Below, in pieces: positions 36,559-45,300 of a stretch of DNA of 64,000 bases. This DNA comes from Chitinophagales bacterium (lineage in GTDB: Bacteria > Bacteroidota > Bacteroidia > Chitinophagales > BACL12). Under the pieces are notes generated by a model that was not told where the DNA came from, did not search any database, and saw nothing but the letters and a program-made list of their open reading frames with translations. Position numbers and translations under genes: made by a program. The stretch is taken from positions 186,001-250,000 of the forward strand of contig JACJXO010000003.1 of the NCBI GenBank assembly GCA_020636645.1. Direction: 5' to 3'. Within the stretch, counting starts at the first letter, position 1. Each line of letters starts with the position of its first letter.

Positions 36559-37341
36559 ATGCATTCAAGACTACTCCTTTCTCTTTTATTGCTTTCTCCT
36601 GTTGCATTGATCGCACAGACCAATGGCCAGGGATTGTTTGGCGTTGACCTGGTGATCGGGCTGCCGCAGGATGAATTCAAGGAAGTTAATAAAGATGCCC
36701 TGGTTGGCGTCATGGTCAACTTTCTGTATCAGCCTTCTCCTGACATACCCATTTCCATTGGCGGAGATCTGGGCTGGATGGGCAATGGCAGAAAAGTTCA
36801 GTATGAAGAACTGACTGCAGATATTACTGCCGGAGGGGTGCTTATTGACCAGCTGTATTTTCCGCTTCGCATAGAGACCAGCAATAACGTATTTACCGGA
36901 CACCTGCTGGTCAGGGCAACAGCCCCTACCAAAATATTTAAACCCTATGCAGAAGGTTTTGTGGGATTCAACAATTTCTTTACCACCACAGCCATCTATG
37001 ATGAATCTGAAGAATTCTACTTTTCAGAAGAAGACAATCCTTTGATCACCAGCCAGTCGCAAAGCAGCGACTGGGGTCTTTCATACGGCGGTGCTGCGGG
37101 TGTACTGGTAGAACTGGGGCAGACCGTAATGCTCAATCTTCGCTGCGCCTACAACCTGGGCACCACCGTGCAGTATTATACCAGAGATGACATACAGAAC
37201 TGGGAAGTAGAGGTCAACAATATTTCTTCCGGTTCAGGAGGATATGAGTTCGATGAAGACAATGTGGATGTCAGTGCCATTCCCAAGTCTTCCTCCATAA
37301 CCATGATACAACCAACCGTAGGGATCGCCTTTCGTTTCTGA
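36559..37341 (+). CDS. Predicted outer-membrane beta-barrel protein
   Basis: A 260-residue protein with signal peptide MHSRLLLSLLLLSPVALIAQ. The mature part has barrel-like alternating strands (FGVDLVIGLPQDEF, ALVGVMVNFLYQ, IGGDLGWMGNG, LLVRATAPTKIFKPYAEGFVGFNNFF) and ends in the classic barrel C terminus VGIAFRF. No named family recognised. It resembles the protein at 22,269. It is separated from the glycosyltransferase by 44 bases and followed by a terminator. Confidence 0.78.
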   Translation: MHSRLLLSLLLLSPVALIAQTNGQGLFGVDLVIGLPQDEFKEVNKDALVGVMVNFLYQPSPDIPISIGGDLGWMGNGRKVQYEELTADITAGGVLIDQLYFPLRIETSNNVFTGHLLVRATAPTKIFKPYAEGFVGFNNFFTTTAIYDESEEFYFSEEDNPLITSQSQSSDWGLSYGGAAGVLVELGQTVMLNLRCAYNLGTTVQYYTRDDIQNWEVEVNNISSGSGGYEFDEDNVDVSAIPKSSSITMIQPTVGIAFRF

Positions 37342-37379
37342 CATAAAAAAGGGGGCTGGATGCAGCCCCCTTTTTTATG
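37342..37379. terminator. Bidirectional Rho-independent terminator
   Basis: Long stem CATAAAAAAGGGGGCTG paired with CAGCCCCCTTTTTTATG, loop GATG. The T-runs serve both the gene at 36,559 and the convergent DUF4252 pair. Confidence 0.93.
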
Positions 37380-37389
37380 TTGATCCGGG

Positions 37390-37866
37390 TCACTTTAGTG
37401 CCATCGATGCTACAGACTGCAGGTCTTCCGGTTTGAAACTGCAGTGCATGCTGACAAAGACGAATGTACTTTCGTGGTCATCCACCAAAACGATCATTCG
37501 CTTCACTGTGCCCTTACGGTTTTCTCTGATGTGCAGATGCACTTCAGCACCTTCATCATGCACCGCTACCAACTCTTCGTACTCTCTGCGATCCATGCGC
37601 CGGAGTTTACGTTCGATCTTTTTATCATAGGTGCCGGAGTACGCTGATCCTTCTCTGACTACCAGCGAAACACTACCGATATTTTTCAATATTGACAGGT
37701 CCGGATCGCCGGTCTTGTCTGCTGCTATACCGGCGGCTGTCTTTACCAGAAACCCGGGAATCCAAAGGCTTAGTCTGGTACCTTCTTCAGGCCGGGAGGT
37801 TTCATCTGCTGCATGCAAAGATCCAACAGTACAGACCAACAGCAAAAGAATTGCAACTTGCTTCAT
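37390..37866 (-). CDS. DUF4252 domain-containing protein
   Basis: A 158-residue exported protein with signal peptide MKQVAILLLLVCTVGSLHA. The mature region has the DUF4252 layout: an N-terminal helix-rich part, then LSILKNIGSVSLVVREG, an IERKLRRMDRREYEELV helix, and VKRMIVLVDDHESTFVFVSMHCSF. It is the downstream member of a tandem pair, 16 bases after its neighbour. DUF4252 genes often follow an ECF sigma factor; none is here. Function unknown. Confidence 0.85.
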   Translation of the reverse strand: MKQVAILLLLVCTVGSLHAADETSRPEEGTRLSLWIPGFLVKTAAGIAADKTGDPDLSILKNIGSVSLVVREGSAYSGTYDKKIERKLRRMDRREYEELVAVHDEGAEVHLHIRENRKGTVKRMIVLVDDHESTFVFVSMHCSFKPEDLQSVASMALK

Positions 37867-37882
37867 GATGCTACTTTTTATT

Positions 37883-38401
37883 TCAGTCAGTGGTTCTATT
37901 CAGTTGGTCCAGGCCTTTGATGTCCATGTCTCTGGTCCATTCAGAGACCTTGTTCAGATCAATATTTCCAAACAGATCAACCAGTACAAATTCCTCATCG
38001 CTGCTTACCAGAATGAGCAATTCTTCGATAATGGAATCGCCGCCATCTTTAGTAAGTATCCTGACCTTTTCTCCTTCATCGAATACCTGCATGAGTTCAG
38101 AGAAACCCTGGAGAGAAATGGCATCTTCTGCTTCCTTGTACAGTTCGCGGCTGCGCAGTGAACCTTCCGGGTTCTCATAAGACAAAACCTTAATACCTTT
38201 TAGGCCTGCAGCCATTTCTTTCAGCCCGATCTCATCTGCAGGAGCTGCAGTGGCAAGCATATCAAACATTTTTTCGGAAACGCTTACGCTGGTAAAGCCA
38301 TCCTTGCCTTCGTACCGGGAGAAAAATACATCTGCTACGGTTTGTGCAGAAACCAGTCCGGATATACCAAACATGGCTGCAGCGATCATCAGTTTTTTCA
38401 T
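37883..38401 (-). CDS. DUF4252 domain-containing protein
   Basis: A 172-residue exported protein with signal peptide MKKLMIAAAMFGISGLVSAQ. It shares the DUF4252 pattern with the next gene: FTSVSVSEKMFDML, GLKGIKVLSYEN, a central helix, IIEELLILVSSDEEFVLVDLFGNIDLNKV. The two share layout but differ clearly in sequence, so the duplication is old. A perfect 7-bp inverted repeat lies 13 bases upstream of its start. Confidence 0.86.
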   Translation of the reverse strand: MKKLMIAAAMFGISGLVSAQTVADVFFSRYEGKDGFTSVSVSEKMFDMLATAAPADEIGLKEMAAGLKGIKVLSYENPEGSLRSRELYKEAEDAISLQGFSELMQVFDEGEKVRILTKDGGDSIIEELLILVSSDEEFVLVDLFGNIDLNKVSEWTRDMDIKGLDQLNRTTD

Positions 38402-38414
38402 GTTCCTGTTGTTT

Positions 38415-38435
38415 TATGGTTATCAAACAACCATA
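38415..38435. promoter_or_regulatory. Inverted repeat upstream of the DUF4252 pair
   Basis: TATGGTT, 7-base spacer, AACCATA: a perfect dyad just upstream of the ATG at 38,401. It could be an operator or an mRNA hairpin. No known binding protein is assigned. Confidence 0.35.
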
Positions 38436-38474
38436 GGTCGTACAGTCACATGAAATAGTTACAGCATGCCTGCA

Positions 38475-38945
38475 TTATTTTCCTGAATAGATGAAAGTTG
38501 ACAGCAAAAGGATCTGAAAATACAGGTTATCCAGCCTTGCAGGTATATTGATGCCTGCACTTTCCTGATCAGGAAAAATATTCCCCAGTTGTCTGAGTTC
38601 ATGGATCTTTCCCTCCATGCTTGTGATCAGCCTTTTTTCATCCCAGCCTGTATATCGGTTCTGTCTGTCGGCCACTATATGTTGTGCTCCAACTTTTTTC
38701 CCCGATGACAAAGTGTGAAATTTAAAATTCCCCTTGAAAGCTGCGTCAATGGCATCTGTTTTCAGCGACTGAATGATCGCTTGTCTGTTTGCTCCGGCGG
38801 CATTCCTGTGTTGCAGTAACTGAAGATTGTCTCGGAGTTCACGCAATAGACCATTCTTCAGAACATCAGCAGATCTGGATCGGTCTGTTAAAAATTTCAG
38901 CAGATCACGAAGGCTGCCAATACCTTGTCCAACCAGGTCAGCCAT
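38475..38945 (-). CDS. Hypothetical protein
   Basis: A 156-residue soluble, mostly helical protein without signal peptide or recognised domain. Features: basic N half (LLKFLTDRSRSADVLKNGLLRELRD), a central FKFHTLSSGKKVGAQHIVADRQNRYTGW region and a C-terminal helix. It starts 6 bases after the SET gene and is the last of a three-gene leftward operon. Confidence 0.7.
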   Translation of the reverse strand: MADLVGQGIGSLRDLLKFLTDRSRSADVLKNGLLRELRDNLQLLQHRNAAGANRQAIIQSLKTDAIDAAFKGNFKFHTLSSGKKVGAQHIVADRQNRYTGWDEKRLITSMEGKIHELRQLGNIFPDQESAGINIPARLDNLYFQILLLSTFIYSGK

Positions 38946-38951
38946 AGTGCA

Positions 38952-39419
38952 TTAAGGATGCTGTTTCTTCTTCTTCCCCTGGCTTTTTTCCCACCAAACA
39001 GGCGAATCGTCTTCCGGGTCGTAATTATAGTTGGTCGTGATCTCCTCACCAGCCACGATATCGCGAATGGCAATAAACTCCATGATATTCAGGTCAAAAT
39101 CGGGCTCATAACGTGCATTTGGCTGATAGCTGTGGTTATAGACAGATCCAAAGCCGAGGGCCAGGGCACCTTTCTTCTGATTCTTTCCCCATTCAAAGTA
39201 ATACTCATACAGAAAAGTACTATCTATATACAGACGATCCTTTCTTGAAAACACGATCATCGGGCAAACCTCAATAACTTCTCCTTTGCTGATGGCTCTG
39301 CTGGTGAAGACACCCCTGCCCTTGTCTTTGGTACGGGCAACAAAAAGATAGCCCGGCAATGACGGGGTGACCATTCTCACCTGGCCCTGTACTTCCGTTT
39401 CGTCAATGACCTTTGACAT
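38952..39419 (-). CDS. SET domain protein
   Basis: A 155-residue protein consisting of a stand-alone SET domain, the lysine methyltransferase fold. Visible are KGRGVFTSRAISKGEVIEVCP (N-SET), the SAM/pseudoknot block GSVYNHSYQPNARYEPD and the C-terminal EEITTNYNYDPE with the catalytic-region Tyr. Pre- and post-SET zinc modules are missing. Bacterial SET proteins of this size occur in many Bacteroidota; targets are unknown. It ends in a Lys-rich tail KKKK. Flanked at 2 and 6 bases by genes of unknown function, probably one operon. Confidence 0.9.
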   Translation of the reverse strand: MSKVIDETEVQGQVRMVTPSLPGYLFVARTKDKGRGVFTSRAISKGEVIEVCPMIVFSRKDRLYIDSTFLYEYYFEWGKNQKKGALALGFGSVYNHSYQPNARYEPDFDLNIMEFIAIRDIVAGEEITTNYNYDPEDDSPVWWEKSQGKKKKQHP

Positions 39420-39421
39420 GA

Positions 39422-39658
39422 TCAGCCCAAGATCTCCTGTATCCTGCTATTGAACTCATTCTTTACCTGACGGAAATGAGCCCTTGCGTTGGTACCGGCC
39501 CTTTTACCGGCATTGATCCGGGTAACTGTTTCTTCAAACAGGGTCAGCAAAGAGTCTGTCTTGGATTCTGCATCCTTCTCTGAAGGATCAAGATTGACGT
39601 GGTCTATCGCTTCTGCGATGACATAAAAGACCCGTTTTTTAAGTGTTCTGATGTCCAT
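39422..39658 (-). CDS. Small hypothetical protein
   Basis: A 78-residue helical, charged protein (KKRVFYVIAEAIDHVNLDP, a DSLLTLFEETVTRIN run and a basic AGKRAGTNARAHFRQVKNEF part). No signal or membrane segment. The position, first in the SET operon with 2 bases to the next ATG, suggests a shared role. Not recognised. Confidence 0.75.
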   Translation of the reverse strand: MDIRTLKKRVFYVIAEAIDHVNLDPSEKDAESKTDSLLTLFEETVTRINAGKRAGTNARAHFRQVKNEFNSRIQEILG

Positions 39659-39688
39659 AGCTAATCTGTGTCAAAGTAAGCAAATAAA

Positions 39689-39696
39689 TACCTTTG
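39689..39696 (+). promoter_or_regulatory. Bacteroidota -7 box (TACCTTTG) for ybaB
   Basis: TAnnTTTG match ending 16 bases before the ATG at 39,713. Confidence 0.5.
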
Positions 39697-39712
39697 TGGC
39701 AAAATATCGCAT

Positions 39713-40015
39713 ATGTTCGATCTGGGTAAAGCAATGGAGATGAAGAAGCAGATGGAAGCCATCTCAAAGCGACTTGACACCATCACGGTAGAAGGGCTGG
39801 CGGGTAGCGGAGAGCGACAGGTATCAGCCACCTTTACAGCCAACCGGGCTATCAGGAACATCCGTATCAGCCCGGCATTGTTGCAACCTGAAAGTAAAGA
39901 GGAGCTGGAAGACCTCCTGGTACTGGCCTGTGAAAAGGCCATTCAGCAGGCTCAGCAGGTAGCTGAAACAGAAGCCAGAAACCTGGCATTGGGAGGAGGA
40001 TTTCCCGGAATCTGA
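39713..40015 (+). CDS. YbaB/EbfC family nucleoid-associated protein
   Basis: A small DNA-binding protein of 100 residues. Helical N terminus DLGKAMEMKKQMEAISKRLDTI, then the beta region with EGLAGSGERQVSATFTANRAI and the helix ELEDLLVLACEKAIQQAQQVAETEA, matching the family fold. Usually beside dnaX-recR, which are not here. Its stop overlaps the next ATG by 1 base. Confidence 0.92.
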   Translation: MFDLGKAMEMKKQMEAISKRLDTITVEGLAGSGERQVSATFTANRAIRNIRISPALLQPESKEELEDLLVLACEKAIQQAQQVAETEARNLALGGGFPGI

Positions 40016-40215
40016 TGCAGATTGCTGAAAAAATATCTCGTTGGTTCAGGATCATCATGGCTGTGCTGTTGCTGCTAATTTGCGGGGCAGGATGCATTTT
40101 GTCTTTTCGTGAGGGCGATGAACAGACCGGCTGGATTCTGTTGATCCTGCTGGTATTGGCACTAATCTATGCCTGGTATGCTTTCAAGGGGAAGAAAGGA
40201 TTTGGCCAGGTTTGA
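40015..40215 (+). CDS. Small membrane protein
   Basis: A 66-residue protein with two membrane helices (about 13-30 and 40-58) and basic ends. No family assigned. The 1-base overlap with ybaB (TGATG) supports translation. Confidence 0.7.
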   Translation: MQIAEKISRWFRIIMAVLLLLICGAGCILSFREGDEQTGWILLILLVLALIYAWYAFKGKKGFGQV

Positions 40216-40273
40216 CAATATCAGTCCGGTGTAATCGTCGGCAACAATACTGACACAACATTGTTAGACGAAG

Positions 40274-41512
40274 ATGCCCGCAAGACTGATCCTGATTTTG
40301 TGTTTCATAACCGCCATTGACCTGTATGCCCTGCAGGCCATTCTGACCATTGCCGGTGGCGGATGGACTGTTCTGTTGCCTTGGTTTAGCCTGACCGTTT
40401 TATCTCTGTTAAGCATGTACCTGTTCTTTGCTTTTTCTGCCAGAGAAAGACTGGGTTGGAGCCGGCAACTGGTTGCTGCTGCATCTTTCATCACCTTAAT
40501 GCCCAAAGTATTCATTGCACTTCTACTGATACCGGAAGACATTTACAGACTGGGGCTTAGCCTGATTTTAGTAATCGGTGGATTGTTTACAGAAATGCCT
40601 GACTGGCATACCGGTCGCTCTGAAGTTTGGAGCTGGGTGGCAATTACAGCATCCCTGTCTATGATGACATTATTCCTGTATGGAGCACTATTCAATGTTT
40701 ATAAATACCGGGTCAGGTATATTGGGCTGAAAGCGATCAGATTGCCACAGGTATTCAGCGGACTGAAAGTGATCCAGATAAGTGATATTCACAGCGGCAG
40801 CCTGTCCAGCAAAGACGGTGTACAAAAAGCCGTTGACCGCATCAATGCGCAACAACCGGATCTGGTATTTTTTACCGGCGATCTGGTCAATAATATCGCA
40901 GATGAAGCACTTTTCCTGCAGGATGTGTTCAGTGGTATTCAAGCCAGACTTGGTGTATTCAGCGTACTCGGGAACCACGATTACGGCGACTATGTAGCCT
41001 GGCCATCAGAGCGGGAAAAAGCGGCAAATCTCAGCAAGCTGAAACGCATTCATGCCGATATGGGATGGCGTTTGCTCATGAATGAGCATGTTATGATCCA
41101 ACACGAAGGACAGCAGATCGCTGTGGCAGGTGTCGAGAACTGGAGTGCCAGCGATCGTTTTCCAAAGTATGGAAAGCTGGATACCGCACTACACGGAATT
41201 GACCCAAATACACCTGTCCTGCTGTTGTCTCACGACCCATCTCACTGGGAGGCAGAGGTTCTGGATCACCCTGCCTATATCATGGCCACATTCAGTGGTC
41301 ATACACATGGTATGCAATTCGGATTTGAATGGGGGCGATTTCGCTGGAGTCCTGTTCAATATGTTTACAAGCAATGGGCCGGTTTATATGCGAAAGCAGA
41401 CCGCTACCTATACGTAAATCGTGGATTTGGTGTTCTTGGGTATCCCGGCAGAGTGGGTATCCTGCCAGAGATCACTGTCTTTACCCTGCAGCATGTGCCT
41501 GCATCAGAGTGA
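40274..41512 (+). CDS. Membrane-anchored metallophosphoesterase
   Basis: A 412-residue protein with about four N-terminal membrane helices (to about residue 150) followed by a calcineurin-like phosphoesterase domain. Metal-binding motifs in order: SDIHSGSL, GDLVNN, GNHDYGDY, SHDPSHW and SGHTHGMQFG, all intact. It resembles the YkuE/LpxG-like group, whose members act on phospholipids or UDP-diacylglucosamine; substrate here is undetermined. Confidence 0.92.
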   Translation: MPARLILILCFITAIDLYALQAILTIAGGGWTVLLPWFSLTVLSLLSMYLFFAFSARERLGWSRQLVAAASFITLMPKVFIALLLIPEDIYRLGLSLILVIGGLFTEMPDWHTGRSEVWSWVAITASLSMMTLFLYGALFNVYKYRVRYIGLKAIRLPQVFSGLKVIQISDIHSGSLSSKDGVQKAVDRINAQQPDLVFFTGDLVNNIADEALFLQDVFSGIQARLGVFSVLGNHDYGDYVAWPSEREKAANLSKLKRIHADMGWRLLMNEHVMIQHEGQQIAVAGVENWSASDRFPKYGKLDTALHGIDPNTPVLLLSHDPSHWEAEVLDHPAYIMATFSGHTHGMQFGFEWGRFRWSPVQYVYKQWAGLYAKADRYLYVNRGFGVLGYPGRVGILPEITVFTLQHVPASE

Positions 41513-41531
41513 CCCTGTTTTTTCTATGCAT

Positions 41532-41539
41532 TAACTTTG
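41532..41539 (+). promoter_or_regulatory. Bacteroidota -7 box (TAACTTTG) for the desaturase
   Basis: TAnnTTTG match ending 16 bases before the ATG at 41,556. Confidence 0.45.
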
Positions 41540-41555
41540 CACTTCAATTTTCTGC

Positions 41556-42284
41556 ATGGCCTTTTTTCTGTTTCTTCTTCTGCACTGGTACCTATCCTTG
41601 TTCAGTCAGACCTTTTTTCTTCATCGGTATGCGGCACACAGCATGTTTCAGATGCACCGCGGATGGGAAAGGTTCTTTTATATCTTCACCTGGATAACTC
41701 AGGGATCCTCCTATCTGTCACCTTATGCATATGGGGTATTGCACAGGCTTCACCATGCACATACAGATACCGAAGATGACCCCCACTCCCCCAGTTTTGA
41801 ACCGGGATTATTTCCATTGATGTTCAAAACCTGGAAGATCTATAATGCCATCAATACAGACCAGTATCCTGCCGAAGAAAAATATCTTAAGAACCTGCCT
41901 GCCTGGAGGAGTTTTGACCGCTTTGCCGGAAGTGACCTGATGCGCATCATTTGGGTGCTGATCTATGCCGGCATCTATGCCCTGCTGGCCACCAGCTGGT
42001 GGATGTGGCTGTTCTTCCCCATTACCTGCTTGATGGGACCTGTTCACGGTGCCATCGTAAACTACTTTGCACATAAATACGGCTACCGCAATTTCAGAAT
42101 GGAAGATACCTCCAGAAACTTCCTGCCGGTTGATATTCTGATGATGGGCGAAAGCTACCATAACAACCATCATAAATATATCAGTCGCCCCAACTTTGGC
42201 TATCGTTGGTTTGAAATTGACCCGACCTATCCTGTCATTCTGCTCCTGGACAAAATCGGGATCATCAGACTACAGACTTCCTGA
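41556..42284 (+). CDS. Fatty acid (acyl-CoA type) desaturase
   Basis: A 242-residue integral membrane diiron desaturase. The three histidine boxes are HRYAAH, HRLHH and HNNHH, in the order and spacing of delta-9 type enzymes, and the last is followed by a HKYISRPNFGYRWFEIDP block. Hydrophobic segments lie at about 1-20, 45-60, and two near 130-165. It probably tunes membrane fluidity. The start Met at 41,556 is close to a -7 box. Confidence 0.93.
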   Translation: MAFFLFLLLHWYLSLFSQTFFLHRYAAHSMFQMHRGWERFFYIFTWITQGSSYLSPYAYGVLHRLHHAHTDTEDDPHSPSFEPGLFPLMFKTWKIYNAINTDQYPAEEKYLKNLPAWRSFDRFAGSDLMRIIWVLIYAGIYALLATSWWMWLFFPITCLMGPVHGAIVNYFAHKYGYRNFRMEDTSRNFLPVDILMMGESYHNNHHKYISRPNFGYRWFEIDPTYPVILLLDKIGIIRLQTS

Positions 42285-42288
42285 TATA

Positions 42289-42319
42289 CTTTCACGCAGG
42301 CTAAAGCGTTAGCTGAAAG
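42289..42319 (+). other. Imperfect hairpin between desaturase and large barrel genes
   Basis: CTTTCA/TGAAAG outer stem and GCTAA/TTAGC inner stem, with a 5-base bulge on the left and an AGCG loop. There is no T-run, so it is not a classic terminator; it may act in the 5' leader of the next gene. Confidence 0.35.
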
Positions 42320-42377
42320 CCAGTAATTTCGTCAGGAATTAAAGGGAGCCAGTCTGTTAAAGTTCCGGATCATATTC

Positions 42378-45300
42378 ATGCTGCTGTTTGCTGCAACCGC
42401 CGGATTCGGTCAGACCGGAAACCCACAACAACACACGTATTTTCCCAACAGTGACAGCCTGAAAATTGACAGTTTAAGCCTGGTTCCCGAAACTGTGGAG
42501 GTGCTCTGCTTCTTTCATGGTCAGGTTGCTGCAGCATGTACTGACAGCATCGATCACTGGAATGCTACCCTGTACTTTTCAGGAGATATTCCTGATTCCG
42601 TTCAGGTAAAATACCAAACCTTTCCCTACGCATTTAGCAGCAGATGGTACCACAAAGACCCGGATGAGCTCAGGCAGGCAGATCTTGACCTGACCCCATA
42701 TGAGATAAAAGCAAATGACCGCTATGATCCCTTCGCTGATCTGGATGGCCTTCAATACAGTGGAAGTCTTGTAAGAGGGCTTTCTTTTGGTAACAACCAG
42801 GACGTAGTGCTCAACTCCAGTTTTAACCTGCAGATGAGTGGGATGCTCCAGAATGATGTGGAGATCACTGCTGCCATCACAGACAACAATATCCCTATCC
42901 AACCCGAAGGGAATACTCAGCAGTTGCAGGAATTTGACAAGGTATTTATCCGCCTTTCCAAAGACAAGCAATCTCTTACTGTGGGTGATTTTGACATGAT
43001 CAGACCGTCTGACTATTTTCTCAATTACTACAAAAGAACCCAGGGCGCATTGTATGAAGGTGGATTTCAAACAGCCCGGGGTGATCAGATCATTACTACC
43101 GCAGGTCTGGCATCTTCACGCGGCATATACACCCGACAAAACCTTGCTGTCACCGAAGGCAACCAGGGGCCTTATAAACTGACCGGTAACAACGGCGAGC
43201 TGTTCATCATTGTACTGGCAGGTACGGAACGCATCTGGATAGACGGCAAACTGCTTACCCGTGGCGCAGAAAATGATTATGTGATAGATTACAACGCGGG
43301 CGAAATAACCTTTACACCCAAACAACTGATCAACAAAGACAAGCGGGTACAGATAGAATTCGAATATTCAGACAAAAGTTATTTCAGATCAGTAGTAACC
43401 AGCAATACCTCCTGGACCAATCCGAACGAAAAAACCACTTACAGACTGCATGTTTATAGTGAGCAGGACAGCAAGAACCAACCCCTTGACCTAACTCTGG
43501 ATTCAGCAGCAAGAGCCGCTATGGTTGCAGCTGGCGATGATCCTGCACAAGCTTTCATCCCGGGAATAGATACTGCAGGCTTCAGTACAGACCGCATTCT
43601 GTACAGGCTTACCGACAGCCTCGGATATGATTCTGTATTCGTTTACTCCACAGATCCTGAACTGGCCATGTATGCACTCAGTTTTACCGAGCTGGGAACG
43701 AATAAAGGAAACTATATCTTAAGCTCTACCCTGGCCAATGGCAGAGTATATAAATGGATAGCTCCTGTTGCAGGTGTACCGCAGGGTACCGCCGAGCCGG
43801 TCATTCTGTTGCGGACACCCATCAGCAGAAGAATGATCACTATTGCTGCAGATCATAAGACAGGCGATCATGGAACCATTGGTGCCGAAGCTGCATTCAC
43901 GCAGAATGACCTCAACACTTTTTCAGACGCTGGAAATGATGACAATACAGGACTGGGAACACATGTGTATTACAACCATAAGACCAACCTGTCTGATGGC
44001 AAAATTCTGGAGGCGGGCTTAGACTATGAATATATCACCAGAGACTTTCAGTTCATTGAACGATACCGTCCGGTTGAATTCAACCGCGACTGGAACCTGC
44101 AGACCACAGATAAACAACCGGAGCATTACGCTGCTGCAGGTATAAGTCTTAGTGATTCCAGCGGCAACAGGTTTCAGGCAGGCACATCGCTGTATGCAAG
44201 AGAAACTGCCTATACCGGCTTCAGACAATCAGTCAACTGGACCCAGTATTTTCATCGATGGAAACTACTGGCAGGCAGTAGCCTCGTCAATGCTTCAGAT
44301 GACAGCACCAGCACCACTTTTTTGCGTCCTGATCTGACCTTTTCACGAAGCTTTGCAAAAATGAACGGGCTGGAGGCCGGTTTCAGATACTGGGCAGAAC
44401 ACAATCGGTTTTCTTCAGCTGATTCCCTTCGCTCAGGTGCGTTCTATTTTGATGAATACCAGGCTTTCATTCGCACCCCTGATACTTCGGCGTCACAGTT
44501 CTATACGGAAGCGATCGTTCGTCACGATGGTCTGCCTGAAGCAGGTGTTTTCAAAAGGGTCAATGAGGGTTTCATCTGGAATATGGGAGGCAATCTGCCT
44601 GCCGGCAGGAACAGGCTGAACTGGTTGCTTACCTGGCGAACACTTGATGTGCTGGACACCACACTTAGTCAGCAGCAGGACGAATCTGCTTTGCTGGGAA
44701 GGCTGCAATACGGATATACCACACGTAAAGGCTGGCTCACCTCAGATATATTCTATGAACTGGGAACAGGTCAGGAACCAAAAAGAGAATACACTTTCGT
44801 AGAAGTTGAACCCGGACAGGGAAACTACACCTGGTTCGACTACAACAACGACGGATTGCAACAACTGGATGAATTTGAGGTGGCTATCTATGCAGATCAG
44901 GCAACATACATACAAGTATTTCTTCCTACATCAGAGTATATTCAGGCAAACGTTTCTCAATTCAATTATGTACTTAACCTGCAACCCAGGGCGGTGTGGT
45001 CTGATGTGCAGGGAATCCGAGATGTCATAGCCCGATTTTCTCTGGTTTCCTCTATGCAGCTCAGCAGAAAAGTACTGGATGACGGCAGCTTCTTATCTTA
45101 TGCTCCTGTGGGCACGGTAGCAGACACCCAGCTTGTAAGTTCCAACGCCTACTGGCAGAGTACCCTGTATTTCAACAGAACCAATACCCGTTTCGGGGCC
45201 GAATACACGTTCCTTCAAACGGAAGGGAAAGTGGTATTGATCAACGGACCTGAAACACGAGACCTTACCAGACAGAACATCACCATCAGATGGAAAATAA

